Positions 44,546 to 54,039 of a stretch of DNA of 64,000 bases are shown here, one piece after another. Position 1 is the stretch's first letter. Every line of letters starts with the position of its first letter. Below the pieces are notes generated by a model that was not told the DNA's origin, did not search any database, and saw only the letters and a list, made by a program, of their open reading frames with translations. Position numbers and translations under genes: made by a program. Source of the stretch: Planctomycetaceae bacterium (GTDB lineage: Bacteria; Planctomycetota; Planctomycetia; Planctomycetales; Planctomycetaceae); the NCBI GenBank assembly GCA_002726205.1, contig PBSL01000074.1, forward strand, positions 1 to 64,000, read 5' to 3'.

Positions 44546-47500
44546 GGTGACAGGTCTCCACGACCGTCACGGGCAATTTCCTCGAAGTAGAACCGGATCA
44601 GTTTCGCATAGTCTCCGTTGGGGTCCCGCCGGGCCGCTTGCAGAATCTCGGTCTTCAGCGAACCGGGCAACCGGCCCCAGGCCCGACCGGAAAGCCGTTG
44701 CAGTTGCGCTTCCAGTCGCTTCAATTCCATGGGCACCGATGATCCGGTGCCGGTATTTCCCTTGGTGTCGCGAGACGTTGGGTCGTCCTGTCCTGGGGGT
44801 GCGACGGAGTTGTTGTCCTGGGGTTGTCCTGGTTGGAGTTTCCGGGAGGCCCGCGCGAGCGAACGGGCGGCACGCCGCAATTGGCTGGCGGTGCGGGACA
44901 GGGGCCCCTGGCCGGCATCTTGCCCGGGTTGTTTTCCCGCTTGCTGGCCGGGTGACTTTCCCTGTCCCTTCTGTTGCGACTTGCCCTTGCCGGATCCCTT
45001 CTTGCCCTTGCCGGATCCCTTCTTGCCCTGGGATTGGTTGCCGGGCCGGCGCGATGAGGCGGTCTGGCGGTCGTCGAACTTGGCTTGTGCGAGGCCTTGC
45101 CGGGCCTGTTCGAGTTGGTCCGAGGCCGAGGCCACCTGTTTGCCGACCTCACCGGGTACCGGAGTTTCGGGACGATCCTTGGGATCCCCCGCCCCCAGGG
45201 CCAGTTTGGCGGTGAGCTTGAGAGATTCGGATGCACGTTTCGCACCGCTGGCAGCGGCCGCGTGACGCGAGGCGGCGACATTCTCACGAACGCCGGTCAT
45301 CAGCTTTCGACCGGTTTGTGCCACCTGGCTGGCACGCGTGGCCTGTTGAGCGGCCTGGGGAAGATCCAGCGGAGAGCGACCAAGACGGCGGGCCGCATCG
45401 TCGAGGCCGCTGCCCAGCGCCTCGGTGGCAACGGCAATCACCCGTTGTGATTCGCCACGGGCGTCGCGACGGGCGGTTGCGGAGTTCTTGAGGGTCAGCA
45501 GACGGGCGGTTTCGGCGACCTGTTGCCCGGCCAGGGCCTCTGCTCTCCGGACCAGGGCGGGATCCGGTTGCGGTTCGGTGGTTTCGGCCAGCGTGCTGGC
45601 GGCCCGCTTGGCCTGGGCACGCGCGGAGGTCGAGGCAGTTGTGGCTGGTGTGAAGCGGCCCCCGAGAATTTGCTGGGCCGCTTCACCCGCCTGGCGAGCA
45701 TATCGTGCCGCCTCGCGGGCGGCCGGAGCCTCGGTTCCAGTCTGGCCGGCGACATCCAGCGCCTGGCGAGCGGCCTGCCGCGCCAGTTCCTGCTGGCGGC
45801 CCAGCACGGTGGCCGATGGATCGACGGCCGGACGGTCGATCACCGGTGGCTTGCTGTTCGGCAAGGCGGCTTCTTCATTTAACGCCTGGCCGAGCTCTTC
45901 CTGGGGCCGGGCGAGTTCCAGCGCACGTCGGGCCAGTTCGCGGAGCAGGGCCAGCTGGTCCTGTCGGGCGGCTTCGACCACTTCGGGACGCCGCTCGAGC
46001 AGGTTGTCGAGATCTCCGGCGAGCTCTTTTTGTCGAGCAGAGAGCTCCTGCTTTCGCTGCGTGAAATCCTCGCGTCGCTGCGCCCTGGTATCGGCCGTCT
46101 CGCCGGGAGGGCTGTCGCCGGCCATTCGCGCCAGAGTGTCCACGTCGTCGGCCAGTCGTTTCGTCTGGCGCGCCAGCCGGTCCAGTTGCATCAGCTCGCG
46201 TTCGAGTGCCGCCAGCTTGTCGAACGCGGTGCCCAGCCGTGTCAATGATGTCACCACCTGTGACAGGTCTTCCCCGGACTGGGCCAGGCGAGTTGCCTTG
46301 TCGGCCAGGGGGGCCTCGAGCGCCGGTTCCAGTCGACGGGTTGCCGTCGGCAGGATCGTGCGGGCGACGTCGCGGGCCAGCGGGGCGATGCTGCGAAAGA
46401 GCGGATGAGCGCCCAGCTGTCGTGCGATGCCGTCAACACGGCCGGCCAGTTCCCGCTGCCCGGCCCCGGCCTTGCGGATGGCGTCGTTGGCCGGAAACGG
46501 TGTTTGGTTCTTCAACGCCGCGAGGACCTGTTGCCGGAGTTCGACCAGGGTCGATCGGCCGGCAACCGCATCGCGCCGCGCCTGCTCGATCTGGGCCTTC
46601 AGTTTTGCCTGCCGTTGAGCAATGTCGGCCGCACCCGGTGGCCGGGCCGCCCGGTCGATCAGCAGGGTCCGTGGTGTTGACCAGGTTTCATTGGCAACCG
46701 GTGATGGACGATTGTCGACGGCTCGAACACGATAGGTCAGCCGGTCGCCGTGCTTGAGTTGGAGTTTCGAGAGGTCGAGCGTGAAATGTTCGACCACGTG
46801 ACGTCCTCCAAGTCGATTCTGATCGACGGCCTGGACGTCCTGAGTCCGGGGGTTAATCTGCAGGTGCAATTCCAGGGCGGCCAGACCGAAGTCATCAGTG
46901 GCCTCGGCCCGGACGGCGAGTACGTCGCCGGGGCGGACCGCGCGGGGGCGGTCGTGGCCGTCGAGTCTGAGGATCGGGGCCGCGTCGCCGGTGACTACCA
47001 GTTGCCGGTACGTGTCGTCATCGCGGGTGAGCCCGTCCCGATCGGTCAGTGCGACCAGCAGTGGACCACCCTCGGAGGCTGCGAAGTCGACATTGGCTGA
47101 TCGGCCGTCATCGGCAAGTAACGCCGGCCAACTCCGCTCGCCATCGACGGCTCCCAGCCTCAGGCGAGCCGTCTTCAACGGCTTGTTGAACTGCATCCGC
47201 CAGTGAAGCCGACTGCCGCCCAGGACGCTCACCTCACCGACGACGGCATCGGTTGTGCGTGGCTTGCGACCGGTGTAGCCGGGTGGAGTGATTTCCAGAA
47301 CCAGGCCTCGCAGGGCAGGAGGGTCAACGACCCTGACCTCGTGTCGTCGCGACCGGTTGACACCGCTGGCCACTTCGAAATGAAATCCCTCCAGGACTTC
47401 CGGCCAGGTCGTCGTGAAGGCGGCGCCATCGGCTGTTCGCTCCAGCAACCTCCTGTCCACGGCCCCGGATCGTGTGGTCCAGTGGCACCAGAGTTCTTCG

Positions 47501-48213
47501 GGCAGGACACGGGCAGCTGTTGGTTTGCTGTGGGTGGGGGAGGTCACCTGCACCTGGATTCGCACGTCGCTTCCCCGGGCGACCACGCGGTCGCCATCCT
47601 CGACGGTGATCCGGTACAGCACGGCCCGTTCGAGATTCGACCACGGCAGGAAAAACCGTGTCAGGAATAACGAGTAACCGGACCCCGGCATTGCGAGTGG
47701 CCCCAGCAGCAGGCTGACGGCGAGCAGAGCCCAGCCCAGCATCACGCCGGCCGTGCGGAGTTGGATCACTCCGCCCATGTTGATCGACCGGGTCGCGATC
47801 TCGGTTTCCTCCACGAGCAGCGCACACAACGGAGCGGCACTCGGCTGGTCGGAACCACTTTCGAGCAACTCGACGCTGCTGGTCAGTCGCTCCTCGAGTT
47901 CCGGATGGACCCGTTCGACCAGTGCGGCCAATTCGGCCGGAGAAATCCGGGCCAGGATACGGCCAACGACCAGGCGACAAAACGCCCACACCGTGACACC
48001 GACGACCAGCACCAGCAACAACATCCGCAAGGCCAACGGCAGTGGACACAGCAGGTCGACTACCAGGCCCAAACCCAGCACCGCGGTGGCGACGAGGCCG
48101 AACAGGCCGCTGCCGTGCAATACCGTCAGCCAACGCCAGCGGCGGCGCAGTTGCTGCAGTCCGGTGGCCAGGCCCGGTGGCAGTTGCTGTGCTGGTGTGA
48201 AACTCTCGGACAT
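44542..48213 (-). CDS. DUF4175-like membrane protein with long coiled coil (Bat cassette 1)
   Basis: About 1,223 residues. Two N-terminal transmembrane helices are followed by a cytoplasm/membrane-proximal segment (ALVERVHPELEERLTSSVELLE), a third helix, Ig-like beta domains (LVLEITPPGYTGRKPRT; VRAEATDDFGLAALELHLQINP), then some 600 residues of Ala/Arg/Gln-rich coiled coil and a Lys/Gly repeat tract (GKKGSGKGKKGSGKGK). The C-terminus contains a short folded domain (LKTEILQAARRDPNGDYAKLIRFYFEEIA). I recall planctomycete relatives labelled DUF4175. ATG at 48213 fits better; ATG at 48291 has an AGGAAGG site and overlaps the upstream gene, so it remains possible. It is paralogous to the gene at 62198. 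Confidence 0.8.
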   Translation of the reverse strand: MSESFTPAQQLPPGLATGLQQLRRRWRWLTVLHGSGLFGLVATAVLGLGLVVDLLCPLPLALRMLLLVLVVGVTVWAFCRLVVGRILARISPAELAALVERVHPELEERLTSSVELLESGSDQPSAAPLCALLVEETEIATRSINMGGVIQLRTAGVMLGWALLAVSLLLGPLAMPGSGYSLFLTRFFLPWSNLERAVLYRITVEDGDRVVARGSDVRIQVQVTSPTHSKPTAARVLPEELWCHWTTRSGAVDRRLLERTADGAAFTTTWPEVLEGFHFEVASGVNRSRRHEVRVVDPPALRGLVLEITPPGYTGRKPRTTDAVVGEVSVLGGSRLHWRMQFNKPLKTARLRLGAVDGERSWPALLADDGRSANVDFAASEGGPLLVALTDRDGLTRDDDTYRQLVVTGDAAPILRLDGHDRPRAVRPGDVLAVRAEATDDFGLAALELHLQINPRTQDVQAVDQNRLGGRHVVEHFTLDLSKLQLKHGDRLTYRVRAVDNRPSPVANETWSTPRTLLIDRAARPPGAADIAQRQAKLKAQIEQARRDAVAGRSTLVELRQQVLAALKNQTPFPANDAIRKAGAGQRELAGRVDGIARQLGAHPLFRSIAPLARDVARTILPTATRRLEPALEAPLADKATRLAQSGEDLSQVVTSLTRLGTAFDKLAALERELMQLDRLARQTKRLADDVDTLARMAGDSPPGETADTRAQRREDFTQRKQELSARQKELAGDLDNLLERRPEVVEAARQDQLALLRELARRALELARPQEELGQALNEEAALPNSKPPVIDRPAVDPSATVLGRQQELARQAARQALDVAGQTGTEAPAAREAARYARQAGEAAQQILGGRFTPATTASTSARAQAKRAASTLAETTEPQPDPALVRRAEALAGQQVAETARLLTLKNSATARRDARGESQRVIAVATEALGSGLDDAARRLGRSPLDLPQAAQQATRASQVAQTGRKLMTGVRENVAASRHAAAASGAKRASESLKLTAKLALGAGDPKDRPETPVPGEVGKQVASASDQLEQARQGLAQAKFDDRQTASSRRPGNQSQGKKGSGKGKKGSGKGKSQQKGQGKSPGQQAGKQPGQDAGQGPLSRTASQLRRAARSLARASRKLQPGQPQDNNSVAPPGQDDPTSRDTKGNTGTGSSVPMELKRLEAQLQRLSGRAWGRLPGSLKTEILQAARRDPNGDYAKLIRFYFEEIARDGRGDLSP

Positions 48214-48277
48214 GCGGTTTTTAGCGAGTGGAGGGGAACGGTTTGGTGGAGTGTAGCATTTCCGGCCATCGACGGGC

Positions 48278-50809
48278 CTAGGGAAGTCCATGCACCTTCC
48301 TGATGACCCATTCGGCCGTCATCAGCAGGAAGAAGACCAGCAGTATCGACCAGTGATTCCACAGCGCGACGTCGTCGGTGTGCGTCGTGCGACGCGTGGC
48401 TCGTTGCAGGAGTCCGGCCAGGGTGTCAAGCCGGTCGATCGGGATGAGTCGGCCGTTCGAAGCGGCGGCCAGGTCAGCGAGCTGTTCGGGGTCGGCCGAG
48501 AGGTTGGTGAGTTCGCCGGAGGTCGGTGGATGAACAAAGACGTTGGCCGTGACGTCATCGGTATCGATCTCGGACGTCGAGACCCGGAGCCGAACCTGGT
48601 AGTCGCCCGACGGCAGCGCGGTCGTTCGTCCTCGCCACAGCAGTGGCCGGTTATCGATGGCCACCAGCGGGACAACTGCCAGCGGCTGATCGTTGTGGCC
48701 GGCCCCGGCCGAGTGAAATTCGGCGTGGGCTGTCAAGTTCTCGAACTTCTCGATCACGTTGCGGCGCCATCTCGCGGTGACCACGACCGGTTCTCCCTCG
48801 GTGACCTCGGCTGACTCCAATCCCAATCGGACCGATGCATTGCTGCTGACCGCCTTGTTTCGGGCCGCCCAGCGTGCCAACTGACCCCAGAACCGGTGGT
48901 GGTAGGTGTCGCCGATGCGATGTCGCCATCGCCAGGTACTGTCGATGCCCAGCCAGAGGACCTGGCCGAGTCCATAGAACTGGTGCACGAACAGGGCCCG
49001 GCGACCGTCGATCGCCGGGTGATTCGTGTCCGGGTTGCCCCGCGGTTGTGGCCGGGCCAGAACGGTGCTGCCGGGACGCGGTGTCCCGGCCAATCCCCAG
49101 AGATGTCCGGGGAGCGCATCCCAGATTCGACGATTCTCGGACGGATCGAGATGAAACTGCAGGATCGACTCGCGTTGGCCTTCGGGGGTCAACGCGATGC
49201 CGAAACCGCGTTCGGTAGGAGAAGTGCGGGCGTCGTCATCCTGGAATTCCAGCGGGACCAGGCCGGTGACCGGCAGGAGTCGCTCCAGGATGTCCAGGCC
49301 GTAGGATGACGGCAGGTCTTTCTTTCCCGCCACGAGCACGAGTGTCCCACCAGTCTCACCGACGAACGACTCGAGCAGCTGCCAGGCCGTTTTTCCCAGC
49401 GAGCGGGGACTCACATCTCCCACGATGACCAGATCGGTTTCGGCAAGCACCGACCGCTCGACCGCATCTTTGCCGTCGGGTACCTCCAGCCGGTTGGCGA
49501 AGAATGGTTCTTTCTGCAAGCCCAGGAACGGCTGCTCAAACACGACCTGTTCCACCTCGGCGCGTTCGTCACGCGACAGAGCATTGTCAATGAACCGGAA
49601 CTCCCAGCGGGCTTCTCCATCGACGAGCATGACCTTCGCCACGTCGTCGACGACGTTGACCAACAGTTCCTTCTGGTTGTTGTCGTCACGGAGTTCTTCC
49701 GGGTGTGGTTCGGCCCGGACGACCAGTTTCCGCCGTCCCAGTCGGGCGGCAGGCCACTGGAACGAGACGGTCTGGCTGTCGGTAGTTGGTGTGATCGTCT
49801 GTACGATTGCATCGTCGGGGGCATCGGCGGGGAAGAGACGGATCGCGACCGGGCGATTGCGGAAGCCGCCGGTCCTGACGGTTGCCGTCAGTCGCAGCGT
49901 GTCTTGCTGGAAGACGGTACGCGGGGCGTCGACGGCCACGATCGCCAGGTCCCGCGGCAGACGGGGTGAACCAATGAGCACGGGGAAAATCGGAATCGAC
50001 TGTGACCCCAGTCGCGATGCCGCCGCCAGTGGATCACTGTTCTCGGTCTGCCGGCCGTCGCTGAGCAGGACGATTCCGGCGACGGGGGTCTCGTCGCCGT
50101 GAGAGACCGGTCCCAGCGCCGCGGCCAGGTCGGTGCGGTCGATCGTCAGTGATTCCGAAGGTGGCCGGGTCAGTGCCTGGGCGGTTACCGTTTCAGCCGT
50201 TCCGCCGAAGACCCGGAACTCGAGCTCACCGACGGCTCCCAGGGAGTTCAACAACGGGGAGTTTTCTCCAAGGATCCGCCCGACGATCTCCTGCCGTGAC
50301 AGCTTGCTGACAGCCTGGAACACGTCATCGAGGTTTCGCCGGCGAATCTCGGCCAGGCGGCGGCGTTGGGACGGGTCGATGGCTTCCCCGGGGTCAACCC
50401 ATCGCGGCTCCTTCCCGGCATCGAAGTCGGAAGACCAGCGGTCGAGCCGCTCGTTGATTCGGTCGTTGCCGATCAGGCCCAGGCCCCGTGCCCAGCGCAG
50501 CTTTTCCGCTCCGGTCGCCTGCGCGTCGATGATCGCCATGCTCTCGGAAATATCGACGGCCACCAGGACCCGGCCGCGGTGCAACCGGCCACGGGACCAG
50601 CTCAGCACCGGTTCGGCCAAGGCCAGCCCCAGCAGGATCACGACCGACAGCCTCAGGCCCAGCAGCCAGCGGCCCACACGAACCGGTACCAGTTGCCGTT
50701 CGAACTGCAGCAGTCGGACGATGAGCCCGGCAGCGATGAGCACGGCCAATCCGCCCAGAGCGAGCCAGCCAGGCGAATCGAGGGCCTGGAAGAGCAGGTG
50801 ACGGCTCAT
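48278..50809 (-). CDS. VWA/glutamine-amidotransferase-like membrane protein (Bat cassette 1)
   Basis: An 843-residue protein with two N-terminal helices (GLAVLIAAGLIVRLL and LGLRLSVVILLGLALA), a von Willebrand A domain with a complete MIDAS core D86-x-S88-x-S90 (VAVDISESM), Ig-like domains, a GATase1-like region (VMLVDGEARWEFRFIDNAL and DLVIVGDVSPRSLG), and a C-terminal helix (SILLVFFLLMTAEWVIRK). This architecture matches the large VWA proteins encoded with BatA and MoxR in planctomycetes. It overlaps batA by ATGA. It is paralogous to the gene at 59606. Confidence 0.87.
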   Translation of the reverse strand: MSRHLLFQALDSPGWLALGGLAVLIAAGLIVRLLQFERQLVPVRVGRWLLGLRLSVVILLGLALAEPVLSWSRGRLHRGRVLVAVDISESMAIIDAQATGAEKLRWARGLGLIGNDRINERLDRWSSDFDAGKEPRWVDPGEAIDPSQRRRLAEIRRRNLDDVFQAVSKLSRQEIVGRILGENSPLLNSLGAVGELEFRVFGGTAETVTAQALTRPPSESLTIDRTDLAAALGPVSHGDETPVAGIVLLSDGRQTENSDPLAAASRLGSQSIPIFPVLIGSPRLPRDLAIVAVDAPRTVFQQDTLRLTATVRTGGFRNRPVAIRLFPADAPDDAIVQTITPTTDSQTVSFQWPAARLGRRKLVVRAEPHPEELRDDNNQKELLVNVVDDVAKVMLVDGEARWEFRFIDNALSRDERAEVEQVVFEQPFLGLQKEPFFANRLEVPDGKDAVERSVLAETDLVIVGDVSPRSLGKTAWQLLESFVGETGGTLVLVAGKKDLPSSYGLDILERLLPVTGLVPLEFQDDDARTSPTERGFGIALTPEGQRESILQFHLDPSENRRIWDALPGHLWGLAGTPRPGSTVLARPQPRGNPDTNHPAIDGRRALFVHQFYGLGQVLWLGIDSTWRWRHRIGDTYHHRFWGQLARWAARNKAVSSNASVRLGLESAEVTEGEPVVVTARWRRNVIEKFENLTAHAEFHSAGAGHNDQPLAVVPLVAIDNRPLLWRGRTTALPSGDYQVRLRVSTSEIDTDDVTANVFVHPPTSGELTNLSADPEQLADLAAASNGRLIPIDRLDTLAGLLQRATRRTTHTDDVALWNHWSILLVFFLLMTAEWVIRKVHGLP

Positions 50810-53022
50810 GAATCACCGGTCTCCTGCTGGTACCCGCCACGTACCATCCTCCGGGTCAATGTGACCTCGGCCAGCAGCAGTCCCAGGAACAGCACCAGTA
50901 CAAGATGCCAGAGTTCCGTGTGGGGCGCCCCGCGGTTGATCGCTTCCCGCAGATCCTGCTGGTCGGCCACGAATCGTAACCGATCACTTCCCGCCAGCCG
51001 GCCACGGGTCGTTTCATCCAGCCGTTGCAGCGACGATTCGTTGCGGTCGCTGTTGACGACGAAATGCTCGGGAGATTGCCCGGACCGCCCCTTCGAGCGG
51101 CGGGGGATCATCGAATAGTGACCGGGGAACCCGGTATCGGCCAGGCGAACCTGTTGACCCTGGCGGTTGTCGCCTCGCTCGACGGCGAAGCGTTGTCCGG
51201 TTGGTCCAATAAACACGTGCTCGGAGATATCGAAGTCGGCCGGGACCGTCATCAACAGGGGATCGCCGGTCGTGATGTTGCGGGTCGATTGGCCACCGGC
51301 AAGCCGAAACAGGAGCTCGTGCAGAAACGAGACGTAGTCAGGTCGGGCCGGCAGGGTGTTCCAGTCGGCGTCCAACGACGAGGCCCAGATTGCCGTACGT
51401 CCCTGTTGGAGACGCCCGGTCACCAGCAACGGATCGCCGCTGGTCAGGCGAGCGGCCACCTGGGCCGGCTCGGGAGATTCGCCGGGGGCCAATGACCACC
51501 AGCGGGTGAATCGGGCCTCGGTGAATCCTCCTTGCCGTTCACCTCGAAAACGCGTCAGCCAGGACCGGTTGAGGCTCTCGTCGGCAGGATGAACGGCGGC
51601 TGCAGTGGAGTCCTCGGGGTCGAGCGGATCTCCACCCTGGTCGAGGATCCGTGCGGGAAGGATACCCGAGTCGTCAGACCACGTGTTCCAGGCCGCCGCG
51701 TTGGTCCGATCGCCGAGTGTGATCAGCAGTCCCCCTCCATTCGAGACGAACTCGATCAACGACGCTCGGTGTTCGGGTTCGGGCCGAGTGAGATTTGCCA
51801 GCACGACAACCTGGGCGGATTCAAGATCGGTCGGCTTCAATCGGTCCCAGGTGACGACACGGCCGTCGATCCAGGGACGTTCGTTGGCGGTCGCCGACAA
51901 CGCAGCGTGGGCAAAAAAAGTCTCGCTGCGAATCACGTCAGGGTGCGGAGCTCCATCGACAAGCAGAACCGGCAGGGCTTCGACCGAGACCACCGCCGCC
52001 TCGCTGCGGTCATCGCCCGGCAGGGGGTCTTCGTCGAGAACGACGGCGAGGCGATGGGAGCCGGGGGCCTGCAGCCGATGCTCGAATTCGACCGTGGTTT
52101 TCCCGGAAGGTGGAACACGGACCGAGAGGGCTCGATTCGACAGTCGTTGTCCATCGACTTCCAACACCACCCGCCGTGTAGCCGTTTCCGCGTTGCCGTG
52201 GCCGTGGATCGTCGTCCGCAGTGTCACTGCCAGACCCGAGGGGACGAGTTCACGGGAGAGTTCGAGTTGGTCGAGGTGGTAATGGGCGACGGCGGTGTCG
52301 CGAGGTTCTCCCGGAGTCGCCACCAGGATCCGTGGCCGCGTGGCATCCGGAAAACCGTCGAGCTGATCATCGAGAGTCTCCCAGGCCACCGGGTCGTCGC
52401 TTCGCCAGCCAATGGCCTGGCCGTCGGTCAGGATGATGATCTCCCGACGAAGATTGCTGGTCTCGCGCAACAACCCGATCGCGTGATGGATCGCCGCGGG
52501 CAAGTCGGCGGTGCCAGCCGGCGGTGCCAACCGACTCAGCGAGGCGCGGGCGACGTCGTGGTTGACCGTCGGCGGGTCGATGACTCCTCGCACCTGGTCC
52601 CGGGCCTCGAGCACTGCAACACGGTCGCCGGGACCAAGCTCTTCGAGATAGCGATGGGCCCACTGGATGGCCGCTGCGTGAGGCGTCTGACGCCCGTCTC
52701 GCCAGCCCATGCTGTAGGAACCGTCGATCACCAGCACCACATCACGACGTGTCTTCTTGAGCAGGCTGGCCAGCCAGCCCCCGGAACTCGCCGGCCGACA
52801 CAGGGCCACGACCAGCAGGGCGACCAGGGCCATGCGGAGTACGATCAACAGCAATTCCTCGAAGCGCACTTTGCGCCGGGCGGTCTTTTCAAGTTCGAGA
52901 AACTGCATCGCCGCCCACGGGACCACCTCGTGCCGCTTTCGTGAAAGCAGGTGAGTCAGGACTGGCAGTGAGAGCCCCGCGAGACCCCACAGCATCGGCG
53001 TGTTCAGCAATTCCCAGCCCAT
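50806..53022 (-). CDS. BatA/VWA membrane protein (Bat cassette 1)
   Basis: A 738-residue protein beginning with the BatA N-terminal domain (NTPMLWGLAGLSLPVLTHLLSRKRHEVVPWAAM), two transmembrane helices, a VWA domain with MIDAS core D100-x-S102-x-S104 (VIDGSYSM), a GATase1-like domain (QVVVLANLTRPEPEHRASL; SNGGGLLITLGDRTN) and a C-terminal helix. Bat proteins are linked to MoxR AAA ATPases and oxidative or envelope stress, but the mechanism is poorly known. It heads the minus-strand cassette. TATGAT (53036-53031) lies eight bases before the ATG, suggesting a leaderless message. Confidence 0.88.
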   Translation of the reverse strand: MGWELLNTPMLWGLAGLSLPVLTHLLSRKRHEVVPWAAMQFLELEKTARRKVRFEELLLIVLRMALVALLVVALCRPASSGGWLASLLKKTRRDVVLVIDGSYSMGWRDGRQTPHAAAIQWAHRYLEELGPGDRVAVLEARDQVRGVIDPPTVNHDVARASLSRLAPPAGTADLPAAIHHAIGLLRETSNLRREIIILTDGQAIGWRSDDPVAWETLDDQLDGFPDATRPRILVATPGEPRDTAVAHYHLDQLELSRELVPSGLAVTLRTTIHGHGNAETATRRVVLEVDGQRLSNRALSVRVPPSGKTTVEFEHRLQAPGSHRLAVVLDEDPLPGDDRSEAAVVSVEALPVLLVDGAPHPDVIRSETFFAHAALSATANERPWIDGRVVTWDRLKPTDLESAQVVVLANLTRPEPEHRASLIEFVSNGGGLLITLGDRTNAAAWNTWSDDSGILPARILDQGGDPLDPEDSTAAAVHPADESLNRSWLTRFRGERQGGFTEARFTRWWSLAPGESPEPAQVAARLTSGDPLLVTGRLQQGRTAIWASSLDADWNTLPARPDYVSFLHELLFRLAGGQSTRNITTGDPLLMTVPADFDISEHVFIGPTGQRFAVERGDNRQGQQVRLADTGFPGHYSMIPRRSKGRSGQSPEHFVVNSDRNESSLQRLDETTRGRLAGSDRLRFVADQQDLREAINRGAPHTELWHLVLVLFLGLLLAEVTLTRRMVRGGYQQETGDS

Positions 53023-53030
53023 GACCGACG

Positions 53031-53036
53031 ATCATA
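53031..53036 (-). promoter_or_regulatory. -10 element placed for a leaderless batA transcript
   Basis: TATGAT (5 of 6) on the minus strand ends eight bases before the batA ATG at 53022. No ribosome-binding site and no clear -35 are visible. Confidence 0.35.
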
Positions 53037-53074
53037 CGCCCTCGAACGTCCGACGCGTAGCGACCCGGCGGCCG

Positions 53075-53103
53075 TTGATCGTGAGAGCGGTCACACGTAT
53101 GGT
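53075..53103 (+). promoter_or_regulatory. Candidate sigma-70 promoter of the isomerase/pseudosulfatase operon
   Basis: TTGATC (53075-53080), a 17-base spacer and TATGGT (53098-53103), each 4 of 6 to consensus, 94 bases before the GTG at 53197. It sits in the divergent gap with batA of cassette 1. Confidence 0.4.
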
Positions 53104-53196
53104 GGTTTCCACGCCGTCCGGGTGATCGCGGCTGCTCGACTTCTCGCGCGGGTGGCGAACGGGCCAAGTCAACGGGTTGGTTTCCAGGGACAACAC

Positions 53197-54039
53197 GTGA
53201 AGCTATCGCTTTCTGTTCGCGTCGCCGAGGCGGCCTGCAAGACACGGTTGAATGTCCCCTTCGGCGATCTCGTCGATCTCGCCGTGGAGTTTGGCTACCA
53301 CGCTGTCTGTCTGCGGGCAAGTGCCGGTGGCGTACAGACGGCTCGGGCCGATCTCGATGCCATGCGCCGCGAGGTCGAGCGGGCGGGGTTGTTTGTCTCG
53401 ATGGTCACGGCCGATTTTGATGTTCCGTTGAACAACCGGCAGGGGCCGGATTCGTTGAAGGACATCGGACCCAGCCTCGATGTTGCCGAAGCCTTCGGTT
53501 GCGATCTGATCCGTGTTTGTCTGAAGACCGCCCAGGACATCGATCTCGCCCGGGCCGCCGCCGACCGGGCCGCCGACCGCGGAATCCGTCTCGCGCACCA
53601 GTGTCACACCACGTCGCTGTTCGAACAGGTCGCTGCGATGGTCGAGGTGCTCGAGGCGATTGGCCGCGCGAATTTCGGGCTGATCTACGAGCCGGCCAAC
53701 CTGATGCTCTGTGGTGAAGACTACGGTCCGGCCACACTGCAGTTGCTGGCCCCGTGGTTGATGAACGTCTACGTCCAGAACCACGTGATCGATCGCGAGG
53801 GGCCGGTGTCGCTGGAAACATGGTGCCTGGGTGAGCGTCGTTTTCGGCACATCCCGTTGTGGGAAGCTGGTGGCGTGGAATTCTCGAGTGTCTTCGAAGG
53901 GCTCGAGCAAATCGGCTACGACGGTTGTGTCACCGTTCACCAGGCCTATGCCGAATTGATGGGGCCACGGGAGGCTGCGGCCGAGAGTGCCGGATTCCTG
54001 AGGACAGCCGGCCGATTCGAACCGGCGGCGGTCCTGTGA
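53197..54039 (+). CDS. Sugar phosphate isomerase/epimerase family protein
   Basis: A 280-residue AP-endonuclease-2-like TIM barrel (xylose-isomerase-like). Typical features are KLSLSVRVAEAACK at the start, LVDLAVEFGYHAVCLRASAGG, GCDLIRVCLK, YEPANLMLCGEDYG, and the metal-site region YVQNHVIDREGP; GYDGCVTVHQ is near the end. GTG at 53197 follows AGGGA, and the upstream frame is not homologous. The substrate is unknown. It is translationally coupled (GTGA) to the sulfatase-fold gene and lies between the two Bat cassettes. Confidence 0.86.
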   Translation: MKLSLSVRVAEAACKTRLNVPFGDLVDLAVEFGYHAVCLRASAGGVQTARADLDAMRREVERAGLFVSMVTADFDVPLNNRQGPDSLKDIGPSLDVAEAFGCDLIRVCLKTAQDIDLARAAADRAADRGIRLAHQCHTTSLFEQVAAMVEVLEAIGRANFGLIYEPANLMLCGEDYGPATLQLLAPWLMNVYVQNHVIDREGPVSLETWCLGERRFRHIPLWEAGGVEFSSVFEGLEQIGYDGCVTVHQAYAELMGPREAAAESAGFLRTAGRFEPAAVL

